This document shows, one piece after another, positions 1 to 7,410 of a stretch of 20,721 bases of DNA; the stretch's first letter is position 1; every line of letters begins with the position of its first letter. The position numbers were made by a program, and so were the translations under genes. The notes under the pieces are model-generated. The model had not been told where the DNA came from, ran no database searches, and saw only the letters and a list, made by a program, of their open reading frames with translations. Source of the DNA: Clostridia bacterium (GTDB lineage Bacteria; Bacillota; Clostridia; Oscillospirales; CAG-272); NCBI GenBank assembly GCA_900754175.1, contig CAAEBS010000071.1, forward strand, positions 1-20,721, written 5' to 3'.

Positions 1-15
1 AGCTGATTTTCTCAT
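1..15 (-). CDS. 5' end of an unidentified gene cut off by the window edge
   Basis: Only the first five codons are present (Met-Arg-Lys-Ser-Ala, ATG at 15-13), so the product cannot be named. The start is supported by a very strong Shine-Dalgarno sequence, AAGGAGG on the minus strand at 29-23, seven bases before the ATG. The gene begins 20 bases after the phosphoesterase stop codon, on the same strand. It is therefore probably the next cistron of the operon that includes the phosphoesterase, the small lipoprotein and GLUG-1. The basic start MRK would fit a signal peptide, but that is a guess. Confidence 0.6.
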
Positions 16-35
16 AAATTGACCTCCTTGGTATT

Positions 36-863
36 TCAGAAAACGGTAATTTTCCGGAGCGTGTTACAGCCGACTGTCAGCTGTACGGTGTTCTCCGTGA
101 ACATTTCCTCGTAGTCGTGGTGCATATGCCCGGTCAGCAGAGCTTTGATCGTGGGCTGGCTCCGGATATACGCATACGCCTCCTTGGTCACCTCGTCCGC
201 AATCTGCTGGCGGTAACGGTCGGGCGGATAGGTCTCCACCAGCCGGTCGGGCGCCGCCATCATATACGCAATGCCGCCGTTTGCCCCCATCCACTGATAG
301 TGGGCGTCGGTGTAAAGCGGTGTGTGCATCAGCAGGATCACCGGCTTGCCCTGCGCCACAACGCCCCGGAGCGCCTCCAGGTGCTCCGGGGCGATGCGGT
401 AATAGGAATTGTCCAGCGACACGAAATTTACGCCGCCGACCTCCCGGCAGGAAAAGCGGATGTCGTTGTCAAAGCACGCCTGAACGTCCGCAAGGCTTAA
501 ATTCCGGTAAGCGGCATTTTCCTCCGCTCCGTCGCCCACGAACTGACAGAATTCGTGATTTCCCGCCGTCATAAAGCAGTCCGTCCGGCGGCAGAAATCC
601 CTTGCCGCATCGTAGTTTGCCTGCGACACAAAGTCGATCAGGTCGCCCGTGTAGGCAACCATGCACCCAAGCTCGTTTGCACGGCGTATGATGAATTCAT
701 AGTTTTCGTCCGCCTGGGGAAAAAGGACTCCCCTGCCCTTTGCGTGCTTCATTTTTTTCTCACCGTCACGCTCGTCCGCACGCCAGAGATGCGTATCGCT
801 TGCGTGCAGAATGGTGAACGGGGTCTCTACCCCGATGTGAATCTGGTTTTTGATGATCTTCAT
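36..863 (-). CDS. Calcineurin-like metallophosphoesterase
   Basis: This 275-residue protein carries the full metallophosphoesterase metal-ligand series in order: D23-x-H25 (ASDTH), G73-D74 (YTGDLIDF), G101-N-H-E (AGNHEF), H180 (LLMHTP) and G245-H-M-H248 (LTGHMHH). The family uses a two-metal centre to hydrolyse phosphomono- or diesters. The substrate cannot be read from the sequence. No signal peptide or membrane segment is seen, so it is probably cytoplasmic. A longer reading frame extends to 989, but it crosses the strong hairpin at 883-909 and the end of the lipoprotein gene, so I chose the ATG at 863. The ribosome site there is weak (AGAAAAG-like). It is the third gene of the GLUG-1, lipoprotein, phosphoesterase series. 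Confidence in the family is high and in the role low. Confidence 0.88.
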   Translation of the reverse strand: MKIIKNQIHIGVETPFTILHASDTHLWRADERDGEKKMKHAKGRGVLFPQADENYEFIIRRANELGCMVAYTGDLIDFVSQANYDAARDFCRRTDCFMTAGNHEFCQFVGDGAEENAAYRNLSLADVQACFDNDIRFSCREVGGVNFVSLDNSYYRIAPEHLEALRGVVAQGKPVILLMHTPLYTDAHYQWMGANGGIAYMMAAPDRLVETYPPDRYRQQIADEVTKEAYAYIRSQPTIKALLTGHMHHDYEEMFTENTVQLTVGCNTLRKITVF

Positions 864-882
864 TTTTTCGCAATCTTTTCTG

Positions 883-909
883 CCCCGGCGCCGGCAAGCG
901 GCGCCGGGG
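883..909. other. Very stable intercistronic GC hairpin
   Basis: CCCCGGCGCCG at 883-893 pairs perfectly with CGGCGCCGGGG at 899-909 around a five-base loop, an 11-bp stem made only of G and C. On the minus strand it begins seven bases after the lipoprotein stop codon and ends about 20 bases before the phosphoesterase ATG. No T run follows on either strand, so it is not a standard intrinsic terminator. An mRNA 3'-end stabiliser, a processing site or a partial attenuator that lowers phosphoesterase expression are all possible. Confidence 0.7.
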
Positions 910-915
910 AAAGTC

Positions 916-1185
916 TTATTTTCCGTCAGGATACTGTGCCTGACCGTATTTCGCCTCGTCCTTGTCGGCAATCTCCATGCCGCCCGCAAGCGTTTCCTTG
1001 GTCTTTTCGTCGCCTGCCGTCGTTTCTTCAGGCTTTTTCCCGCCCGGCTCGGTGCCGGTATCGGGCGCCTCGGTCGTCACGGTCGTCTCCGTCGGGGTGT
1101 CGCCGTTGGTTTCGTCTTTCTTACACGCCGCCATTGCCAGGATCAGGCAAAGGATCAGCGCTGTTGCCACGATTATTTTTTTCAT
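916..1185 (-). CDS. Small threonine/glutamate-rich lipoprotein
   Basis: This 89-residue protein has a classic lipoprotein signal: MKK, a hydrophobic stretch (residues 4-19) and a lipobox-like MAAC with Cys21 as the lipidation site. The mature part of about 69 residues is low-complexity and rich in Thr, Glu, Asp, Gly and Pro, typical of an unstructured spacer on the outer face of the membrane. No enzyme domain is visible. An in-frame ATG lies eight codons upstream, but the MKK start has GGAGG eight bases before it. The gene begins 25 bases after GLUG-1, so the two are almost certainly co-transcribed. A surface anchor or partner for GLUG-1 is plausible but not shown. Confidence 0.8.
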   Translation of the reverse strand: MKKIIVATALILCLILAMAACKKDETNGDTPTETTVTTEAPDTGTEPGGKKPEETTAGDEKTKETLAGGMEIADKDEAKYGQAQYPDGK

Positions 1186-1210
1186 ATCCGAATCCTCCGC
1201 TCCATTCATT

Positions 1211-3352
1211 TCAATTTGCCGGCGGTGTGAGCGTGATCGTCGTCAGACTGCTCTTTACTACCCCGTCCGGATTGTCGGTCACGCCCTTGGCACGGATCGA
1301 AAGCCGGGTCGTACCCACTCCGTCAAAGCGGACGTTGGAAATAACGAACACGACGAAATATCCGTCCTCCGCCTCGATCACACGCTCCTGACCGTCCACG
1401 ACCTCGATCAGCGAACGGTAGCAGGTCTTGATTACGGCACTTTCAAATTCGATCTTCTTCACGCCGTCCTGCGTTACGACATAGTCGAACTGCACACCCT
1501 TGAAGCCGGTGTCGGTCATCTTCGCCACGATCCGGACGTTGTAGGTGCCGTCAAACTGCGGCTTTTCCTTGTTGATGTTCTTTTCTACGGCGATCTGGGA
1601 AAACTCCACGCAGATTCTGCTGTCGTCGGCGTCCAGATCCACTCCGGAAGCCAGCAGGATCAGGCGCTGTACCTCCGGCTCATATCCGTTCAGCAGTTCC
1701 CGATCTATGGTGAGCGTAATGGAAAGCCTGTCGGCAAGCTTTTCGCCGTTCTCTTTCGGAAGCGCCCGGAAGATTGCGGCGGCGCCGTCCAGTTGCACCT
1801 TGGTCGATACCGTCATGGTATCGCCGAAATCGTAAAATCCGAGGTCGGCTCCGCTACCGGCAACCGAAAGCGCCGTTTCCCCGAGATGCGTTTTGGCAAT
1901 CGCCAGAACGGGATACAGTTTCCCGTCCTCACGGGTCCATACGTTCTTGCCGTCGGTGTCCTTGAGAGCAAGCAGTGCCGAAAGGTCGGTGTCTGCGGCA
2001 ATCTGCGTGATTGCCGTACCACCGGCGCCGTCCAGCATCTTAGCCGAGCTGTAGCAATCGGTGACGGAAAGTCCGTCGTTCTTGCCGCCGCCGACAAAGG
2101 CAGACAGAGTGCCCTCCTTGCGGATTGCCAAGCCGGAAACGACCGAATTCTTAATGGTAGCAGGCGAAAGGTACCGCCCGAGAATACCGCCGATGCCGTC
2201 CGCCGCACCGATAACCAGTCCGTCAAACTGGCAGTTTTCAAAGGTCTTGTTCTGCGAACAGCTTGCGCCGACAATACCGCCCACGTTTTTGGCGGGTCTG
2301 CCCGAAACCTCGCTGTCCAGATTGACGAGGTTAGCGGCAACGTAGCAGTTTTTCACCGTGTACGCCGTAACGTCGTTTGCATCGTTGGAATACAGGTTGC
2401 CGGCAATGCCGCCAAGACCTACGTTCCAGTCCTCAGAATTTTTTGTGATGTAAAAGTTGTTCTTGCCCCATTCGATCTTTTCAGAAATCACCACGCAGTC
2501 GGAAATTTTCACACCGTAGCCCGAATGTTGGCTCAAACCGAGAATACCGCCTACATCATCGCCGTAGGGCGCCGAAATGGTGCCGGTAAATACGCAGTTG
2601 TTGAAAATTGTACCGGGATTGTTCGCATTGGAGTTGTTGATAAGCCCCACGATGCCGCCGATATCGTCGAAGCGGTCGCCATTACCTGATGTAACAACAA
2701 TCTGCGCATCCGAGGCGAGATTCTGATATCCGCCCTGTGCATTTGGCAAACCAGAGCCTACATTTCCGTTCTGCCAACCCACAAAGCTACCCACAGTGAA
2801 TTTTTTAGCGGTAATTTTTGCTCCCACCAGATCAAGATTCTTGATCCAGCCGCCGCCAAACTGTCCGACAAGTCCCGTCGAAACGTTTGAGGTCTCGTTG
2901 GAGGTGTCGATAATCATATTGGAAATGGTCGCCGAACCACCGTCTACGTTTCCGATAAGACTACCACGGAATTTGCTGGTCTTGCTGATCGGTACCCAAA
3001 GGTGAGCGCCAAGGTCGATATCCGCATCAATATAGAAGGTATCGCCTTTAAACAGATCGCCCGAGGTAGCATTGGAAAGATACGCAAGTCCCGCAAGCTG
3101 TGCGGCAGTGGTAAAGTGATAGGTCTGATTCGTCCAGTCTCCCTTGACGTAATAATGTTTTCCGTCTACCGTGACCGTCTTGTTGGAATCCGCCGCATCC
3201 AGCGTCTTGCACCACGACAGGTCGTAATAGGAAGCGTTTGACGTCCACGTGTCGGTCGGGGGCGTGTCCTGCGCAACAACGCCGACGGTGGCAAACGGGA
3301 TCACGGAAACGATCATCGCAAGAATAAGTAAAACAGAACCGATTTTTTTCAT
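1211..3352 (-). CDS. Secreted GLUG-repeat protein (GLUG-1)
   Basis: This is a 713-residue exported protein. Residues 1-28 form a Sec signal peptide (MKK, then a hydrophobic core, with cleavage likely near VVA-Q). A central region of roughly residues 60-470 contains repeated Gly-Gly-Ile-x-Gly units such as GGIVGLI, VGGILGL, GGIAGNL, VGGIVGA and GGILGR. These resemble GLUG motifs, which are expected to stack as a right-handed beta-helix. The C-terminal third (about 480-713) is beta-rich with no recognised domain. There is no LPXTG, dockerin, S-layer homology domain or transmembrane tail, so it is probably released or held non-covalently. Two in-frame ATGs lie six bases apart. AAAGGA is correctly spaced only from the second, so I start at 3352. 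The middle is nearly identical to GLUG-2. Glycan or surface binding is a guess from the fold. Confidence 0.87.
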   Translation of the reverse strand: MKKIGSVLLILAMIVSVIPFATVGVVAQDTPPTDTWTSNASYYDLSWCKTLDAADSNKTVTVDGKHYYVKGDWTNQTYHFTTAAQLAGLAYLSNATSGDLFKGDTFYIDADIDLGAHLWVPISKTSKFRGSLIGNVDGGSATISNMIIDTSNETSNVSTGLVGQFGGGWIKNLDLVGAKITAKKFTVGSFVGWQNGNVGSGLPNAQGGYQNLASDAQIVVTSGNGDRFDDIGGIVGLINNSNANNPGTIFNNCVFTGTISAPYGDDVGGILGLSQHSGYGVKISDCVVISEKIEWGKNNFYITKNSEDWNVGLGGIAGNLYSNDANDVTAYTVKNCYVAANLVNLDSEVSGRPAKNVGGIVGASCSQNKTFENCQFDGLVIGAADGIGGILGRYLSPATIKNSVVSGLAIRKEGTLSAFVGGGKNDGLSVTDCYSSAKMLDGAGGTAITQIAADTDLSALLALKDTDGKNVWTREDGKLYPVLAIAKTHLGETALSVAGSGADLGFYDFGDTMTVSTKVQLDGAAAIFRALPKENGEKLADRLSITLTIDRELLNGYEPEVQRLILLASGVDLDADDSRICVEFSQIAVEKNINKEKPQFDGTYNVRIVAKMTDTGFKGVQFDYVVTQDGVKKIEFESAVIKTCYRSLIEVVDGQERVIEAEDGYFVVFVISNVRFDGVGTTRLSIRAKGVTDNPDGVVKSSLTTITLTPPAN
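2102..3270 (-). repeat. Direct repeat copy 1 (N-terminal and core coding part of GLUG-1)
   Basis: This stretch matches 4509-5665 nearly base for base, offset by 2407 bases at the left end and 2395 at the right because of one net 12-base (four-codon) difference. Sampled 60-base blocks differ at only a few positions (for example about 3 of 60 at 2461-2520). Similarity falls off leftward of about 2100, where the C-terminal parts diverge, and again at the signal-peptide codons. It is a gene duplication, not a transposable element. Confidence 0.85.
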
Positions 3353-3390
3353 GGTCATTCCTTTCCGTTCTTTGAAATTTGCTGTTTTGT

Positions 3391-3450
3391 AAAAACGGGG
3401 ATCATATCAGAAAGCAAAATTCATATTGCCAAAACCGATATGATCCCCCC
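3391..3450 (-). terminator. Hairpin terminator after the small peptide gene
   Basis: GGGGATCATATC at 3397-3408 and its exact complement GATATGATCCCC at 3437-3448 form a 12-bp perfect stem around a 28-base loop. On the minus strand the stem is followed by GTTTTTA. It starts about 13 bases after the peptide stop codon at 3463 and lies 44 bases before the GLUG-1 start, so it separates the GLUG-2/peptide transcript from the GLUG-1 unit. The long loop makes it less compact than usual. A role as an attenuator or operator is also possible. Confidence 0.65.
3401..3409 (-). promoter_or_regulatory. Possible extended -10 promoter for GLUG-1 inside the terminator arm
   Basis: On the minus strand TG-A-TATGAT (3409-3401) fits an extended -10 element with five of six bases of TATAAT. 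A TTGGCA lies upstream at a rather long 20-base spacing. Transcription would begin near 3394 and leave a leader of about 40 bases before the GLUG-1 ATG. No better promoter is visible between the terminator and GLUG-1. The alternative is read-through, so this is a weak call. Confidence 0.3.
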
Positions 3451-3462
3451 TGTCAGAAGTAA

Positions 3463-3600
3463 TCAGCTAAAGTCATAGCTTCCCATGTCCATAGCGCCGT
3501 CTACGTCGCTGCCGTCAAACAGTGTGCCGGTTGACATGGTGATAACGTCCTCTGTCCGAAGCCCCGCAAAAGCGATTTCGGGATGTGTATATTTTTTCAT
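3463..3600 (-). CDS. 45-residue peptide gene downstream of GLUG-2
   Basis: This short ORF begins MKKYTHPEIAFAGLRTEDVI, continues TMSTGTLFDG and an Asp/Gly/Met-rich stretch, and ends SYDFS before TGA. An AAGGGGG ribosome site stands just before the ATG, which lies 17 bases downstream of the GLUG-2 stop, so the two are probably co-transcribed. The terminator at 3391-3450 follows. There is no signal peptide, lipobox, membrane helix or cysteine. The plan of a MKKYxxP head, a TEDVI centre and an acidic Gly-rich tail reminds me of short uncharacterised clostridial ORFs, some of which look like leader-core peptides; that is memory, not a search. No peptide-modifying enzyme is seen nearby. I am fairly confident it is translated and have no firm function. 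Confidence 0.62.
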   Translation of the reverse strand: MKKYTHPEIAFAGLRTEDVITMSTGTLFDGSDVDGAMDMGSYDFS

Positions 3601-3617
3601 ATTCTGATCCCCCTTCG

Positions 3618-5747
3618 TCAGTTAATGGCATTGACCGTAAAAACTACGGGAACGCTGTTGATTACGGTTCCGTCAGCGGCGATTGCCGTTGCACGGAGGG
3701 TAAAGGTGGTGTCGTAGGACAAATCGACGTTGGTCGCCACAAAGACCACGTAGTACCAACCCTCGCCCACAGCCTCGCTTGCCAGGTGCGTGACGTTGCC
3801 GCTGTCGGTGACTTCCAGCACGCCCTCGTAGCACTTGGTAATCGTTTCGCTCTTCTGGAATCCGCCGAATTTCAGTTCACCGCCCTCGGTGCGCTCGGCG
3901 CCAAGTTCCATGGTAACGCCGCTGTAATCGGTGCCTTTGATCAGCAGAGCAAATCTTACGTCATAGTTTCCGGAAGCGTTTGCCTGCACGGCAACCTGGC
4001 AAAAGCTCTTGCTCGTGTTGAGCACGCTCTCTGCGGTGTCGGTCGTTTCCGCCACGTCGAGAGCATCCTTTACAAGCGTTTTCACGCCGTCAGAATAAGC
4101 GCTGAGGTCAGCGGCGGCAAGCGACGGAGCAAATCTTACTTTGCCGTCGAATTTGCCCGCAAACGTGGTCTGGGTGCGCAGGGCGTCAAACGCCTTGAGC
4201 TGATCTTCCGAGCAGATCTTCATGCTGTTGCCGAAGTTGCAGAAGCTGAAGTCCATACCGCTCTTGGCAACCGACAGATCGGTATTGGCAAGATACGGCT
4301 TGGCAATGGCGAGCACGGGATAAAGATCCCCGTCCTCTTTGGTCCATACGTTGTTGCCCTCGTCGTCGGTAAGAGCAAGCAGAGCCGAGAAATCGGTGGT
4401 TGCGGTGATCTGCTCGACCGCTGTGCCGCTACCGCCATTCAGCATTTTGACAGAACCATAGCAATTGGTGAGAGAAAGGTTATCGTTTTTATTACCGCCT
4501 ATAAAGGTAGACAGAGTGCCCTCCTTGCGGATTGCCAGACCGGAAACGACCGAATTCTTAATGGTGGCAGGCGAAAGGTACCGCCCGAGGATACCGCCGA
4601 TGCCTTCCGCCGTACCGACAACCAGTCCGTCAAACTGGCAGTTTTCAAAGGTCTTGCTCTGCGAACAACTTGCACCGACAATACCACCGACATTTTTTGT
4701 AGGTCTTTCCGGAACTGCGCTGTCCAGAGTAATAAGATTAGCGGCAACATAGCAGTTTTTCACTGTATATGCCGTAACATCGTTTGCATCGTTGGAATAC
4801 AGGTTGCCGGCAATGCCGCCAAGACCTATGTTCCAGTCCTCTTTGTTATTGGTGATGTAAAAGTTGTTCTTGCCCCATTCGATTTTTTCGGAAATTACCA
4901 CGCAGTCGGAAATTTTCACACCGTAGCCCGAATGTTGGCTCAGACCGAGAATACCGCCCACGTTGTCACCGTAGGGCGCCGAAATGGTGCCAGTAAATAC
5001 ACAGTTATTAAAAATTGTACCGGGATTGTTAGCGTTGGAGTTATTGATAAGTCCCACGATACCGCCGATATCATCAAAGCGGTCACTTCTTCCAGAAGTA
5101 ACAACAATCTGTGCGTCAGAGGTGAGGTTCTGATATCCGCCCTGGTTTTGGGGTTGACCGGAACCAACATTACCATCCTGATAGCCCACAAAGCTACCGA
5201 CCGTATATTCTGTGGCAGTAATCTTTGCGCCTACAAGGTCAAGATTTTTGATCCAGCCACCGCCAAATCTTCCTACCAATCCAACACGTCCCGATGTTAC
5301 AGAGATAATCATGTTGGAAATAGTTGCTGAACCTCCGTCTACGTTTCCGATAAGACTGCCACGGAATTTGCTGGTCTTGCTGATCGGCTCCCACAGATGA
5401 GCGCCAAGGTCGATATCCGCATCAATATAGAAGGTATCACCCTTGAACAAATCGCCCGAGGTAGCATTGGAAAGATACGCAAGTCCCGCAAACTGGGCGG
5501 CAGTGGTAAAGTGATAGGTCTGATTCGTCCAGTCTCCCTTGACGTAATAATGCTTGCCGTCTACCGTGACCGTCTTGTTGGAATCCGCCGCATCCAGCGT
5601 TTTGCACCACGACAGGTCATAATAGGAAGAATTTGACGTCCACGTGTCCGTCGGGGTCGTGTCCTCTGCGGCAACCGTTACCGAAACGATCGGAATCATT
5701 GCGGCAAACATTGCCAGGACCAGAAATACGGATAAAAACTTTTTCAT
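3618..5747 (-). CDS. Secreted GLUG-repeat protein (GLUG-2)
   Basis: This 709-residue paralogue of GLUG-1 has a different signal peptide (MKKFLSVFLVLAM..., cleavage likely after VAA). From about residue 35 (TDTWTSN, YYDLSWCKTLDAAD) to about 440 it is almost identical to GLUG-1, including the GGIVGLI, VGGILGL, GGIAGNL, VGGIVGA and GGILGR units of the predicted beta-helix. The last 230 or so residues are only distantly similar and carry different insertions. They share a few anchors such as YDVRF/YNVRI, TKCYEG/KTCYRS and YYVVFVATNV/YFVVFVISNV. No wall-anchoring motif is present. AAGGAG sits seven bases before the second of two in-frame ATGs, so I start at 5747. It lies about 100 bases after the solute-binding lipoprotein gene and just before the small peptide gene. 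Confidence 0.87.
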   Translation of the reverse strand: MKKFLSVFLVLAMFAAMIPIVSVTVAAEDTTPTDTWTSNSSYYDLSWCKTLDAADSNKTVTVDGKHYYVKGDWTNQTYHFTTAAQFAGLAYLSNATSGDLFKGDTFYIDADIDLGAHLWEPISKTSKFRGSLIGNVDGGSATISNMIISVTSGRVGLVGRFGGGWIKNLDLVGAKITATEYTVGSFVGYQDGNVGSGQPQNQGGYQNLTSDAQIVVTSGRSDRFDDIGGIVGLINNSNANNPGTIFNNCVFTGTISAPYGDNVGGILGLSQHSGYGVKISDCVVISEKIEWGKNNFYITNNKEDWNIGLGGIAGNLYSNDANDVTAYTVKNCYVAANLITLDSAVPERPTKNVGGIVGASCSQSKTFENCQFDGLVVGTAEGIGGILGRYLSPATIKNSVVSGLAIRKEGTLSTFIGGNKNDNLSLTNCYGSVKMLNGGSGTAVEQITATTDFSALLALTDDEGNNVWTKEDGDLYPVLAIAKPYLANTDLSVAKSGMDFSFCNFGNSMKICSEDQLKAFDALRTQTTFAGKFDGKVRFAPSLAAADLSAYSDGVKTLVKDALDVAETTDTAESVLNTSKSFCQVAVQANASGNYDVRFALLIKGTDYSGVTMELGAERTEGGELKFGGFQKSETITKCYEGVLEVTDSGNVTHLASEAVGEGWYYVVFVATNVDLSYDTTFTLRATAIAADGTVINSVPVVFTVNAIN
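4509..5665 (-). repeat. Direct repeat copy 2 (N-terminal and core coding part of GLUG-2)
   Basis: This is the partner of 2102-3270. Many substitutions are silent, and the amino-acid changes cluster at a few short spots. These include the segment before GLVG (a four-residue length difference), the WQNGNVGSGLP versus YQDGNVGSGQP turn, and the LDSEVSGRPAK versus LDSAVPERPTK turn. Such spots could be surface loops of the helix. Confidence 0.85.
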
Positions 5748-5850
5748 AAGCATTCTCCTTGTTGAAATTTGTTTTATATTTTTTCAAAGGCGCTCAGAAT
5801 CATTTGCCGACCTCGCCGGCGGGGGTAAATTCCGGTTTCCTCCGGGTTTA

Positions 5851-7410
5851 TCAATAGTGGGTATACAGCCAGTCGTCAAGCTCGGAAAGCGCCAGGTTGA
5901 TGGCATCCCGGTTCTGTGCGATCGCCGTGGTAACCGAACCGGCTCCGTCGCCGCTGTTATAAACGGCGTCTCTCAGAGCGTCTCTCCAGATAGAGTTGCG
6001 CACGTTCTGCACGGCGGTAGGATAGATGTCCGAGAAATCCCATCTCGTGGAAGCGAGAATCAGGTTGAACACTTCCACAGACTTGGAATCCTGAAGCTGT
6101 TTTCCTTTGATGACCTTTTCAAACAGGGTCGGGCGCACCGATGCGTAGCTCTTTGCGGCAAACAGCTCCAGCACGGCGCTGATCATTTCGTAGTCCTTGT
6201 TACCGTACATCACGGCAACCGTGTTGTGGGAATCCTGCACGCCTGCGTAGTAGTTTTCCTGATCGGTATCATATTTGGGCAGAGGCAGCAGACCGTAGGC
6301 GTTATCGCCCATGTTCGTCAGATGCTGGCTGTCGCCGATAGCCGCCGTGCAGAAAATGGAACGTCCGTTCTTGAAATACTCGACAGGCTGGGTGTAGCTG
6401 GTCGAATCCTTTCCTACCAGGAACACGTCGCTGGAACGGTAGAAGCTGACCAGTTTATCCGCCGCATTGCCAAGCTTTCTCTGCGTGGTGCTGTCCATAA
6501 GAGTATGCTTGCCATCTGCAGTCGTTTTGACCAGGTCGATATCAAATGCGGCAACGTAGCCGTCGTATGCGTGCACCTGATAGTGCGAGGTGAAGCCGTA
6601 GATATCTCCCTCGGAGTCGCCGTCCACACCGTCAAGCTGTGCAGTGTCCTTGCACATCGTCGTCAGCTTTTCAATGGTCCACTCGCCGTCAAGTACGATC
6701 TTGTACATATCCTCGTCGCTGACCTTGCAGATGTTGGAGAGCAGTTGCTTGTTGAAGTACATACTGAAGGTCGTCATGTACGCCGTGATGTTCATATCGC
6801 CAAGCACCACGAACAGGCGGTCCTGCGACTTTGCGTAGTTGATGAAGTTCTGGTTCCAGTACGGACGGTCAAGATGCAGATATTTCAGATCCTCATGCAT
6901 CAGGTTCTTGTAGCACTCCATGATCGCCATGCTGGTGCCGTAGTAGTGATAGCGGGAAATGATGTCCACGCCCTCGCCGCCTGCGGCAAAGGAATTGGTG
7001 ATGTACCCGTTCATCGTTGCGGCAGAGGTGCCGTCATCCGTTTTTGTGATGAAGTTCAGTTTCACGCCCAGCTCCTCTTCGATCTCGAGGTTCCGGTAAT
7101 AAACCTCCGCCTGTAGCTGGTCATCCTTCGTCGTAGTGGTGGTCCACTCGTAATGTCTGGGGTCGCCGGGACTCAGCTCCCGGATCAGAATGTTGACTTC
7201 CTTTCCGCCGTAGTCCAGCTCATCCGGCACAACGTCATGATAGACCCGCTGTCCCCATTTATCGGTTTCATAGGAATCTCCGCCGGTCGTTGAGACAGAA
7301 TCTGCAGTGGTTTCGTTTTCCTCCCCTTTCTTCTTGCATCCGACAAGCAAGGAAGAAGAAAACAAAGTCACAGCAAGCAAAACAAGCAGAATTCTTTTCG
7401 TTGTTTTCAT
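5851..7410 (-). CDS. ABC-type extracellular solute-binding lipoprotein (sugar type, family 1 style)
   Basis: This 519-residue lipoprotein has the signal MKTTKRILLVLLAV..., lipobox LVGC with Cys25, and then a short Thr/Ser/Glu-rich linker. The mature domain shows features of large sugar-type binding proteins: GGKEVNILIRE near the start, ELGVKLNFI, GGEGVDIISRYHYYG, an aromatic-rich middle, and LLPLPKYD later, a segment typical of family 1 binding proteins. It would capture a solute, probably an oligosaccharide, outside the membrane. AAGGAGA lies six bases before the ATG. No permease or ATPase gene is nearby; the next genes are GLUG proteins, so it either borrows permeases from elsewhere or acts as a sensor. 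The divergent AraC gene is its likely regulator. Confidence 0.85.
   Translation of the reverse strand: MKTTKRILLVLLAVTLFSSSLLVGCKKKGEENETTADSVSTTGGDSYETDKWGQRVYHDVVPDELDYGGKEVNILIRELSPGDPRHYEWTTTTTKDDQLQAEVYYRNLEIEEELGVKLNFITKTDDGTSAATMNGYITNSFAAGGEGVDIISRYHYYGTSMAIMECYKNLMHEDLKYLHLDRPYWNQNFINYAKSQDRLFVVLGDMNITAYMTTFSMYFNKQLLSNICKVSDEDMYKIVLDGEWTIEKLTTMCKDTAQLDGVDGDSEGDIYGFTSHYQVHAYDGYVAAFDIDLVKTTADGKHTLMDSTTQRKLGNAADKLVSFYRSSDVFLVGKDSTSYTQPVEYFKNGRSIFCTAAIGDSQHLTNMGDNAYGLLPLPKYDTDQENYYAGVQDSHNTVAVMYGNKDYEMISAVLELFAAKSYASVRPTLFEKVIKGKQLQDSKSVEVFNLILASTRWDFSDIYPTAVQNVRNSIWRDALRDAVYNSGDGAGSVTTAIAQNRDAINLALSELDDWLYTHY

Noticed and set aside
864..989. N-terminal extension of the phosphoesterase by 42 residues
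   Set aside because: The extra part is arginine-rich, crosses a strong hairpin and overlaps the lipoprotein gene. The conserved domain starts after the ATG at 863.
962..2689. 575-codon plus-strand open frame opposite GLUG-1
   Set aside because: It has no ribosome site or sensible protein features and mirrors the codon pattern of the minus-strand gene, which has a signal peptide, repeats and a ribosome site. Long antisense frames are common opposite repetitive coding DNA.
3585..5330. 581-codon plus-strand open frame opposite GLUG-2, similar to the frame at 962-2689
   Set aside because: The similarity follows automatically from the duplicated GLUG core. It also runs over the small peptide start region on the wrong strand and lacks start signals.
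2102..5665. Repeated DNA considered as a CRISPR array or transposon pair
   Set aside because: The repeats are two long coding copies with no spacer periodicity, terminal inverted repeats, target duplications or transposase.
5644..7116. 490-codon plus-strand open frame opposite the binding-protein gene
   Set aside because: It is a shadow of a gene with a clear lipobox, ribosome site and family features. The composition of the shadow protein (many His, Val and Arg) is typical of antisense reading.
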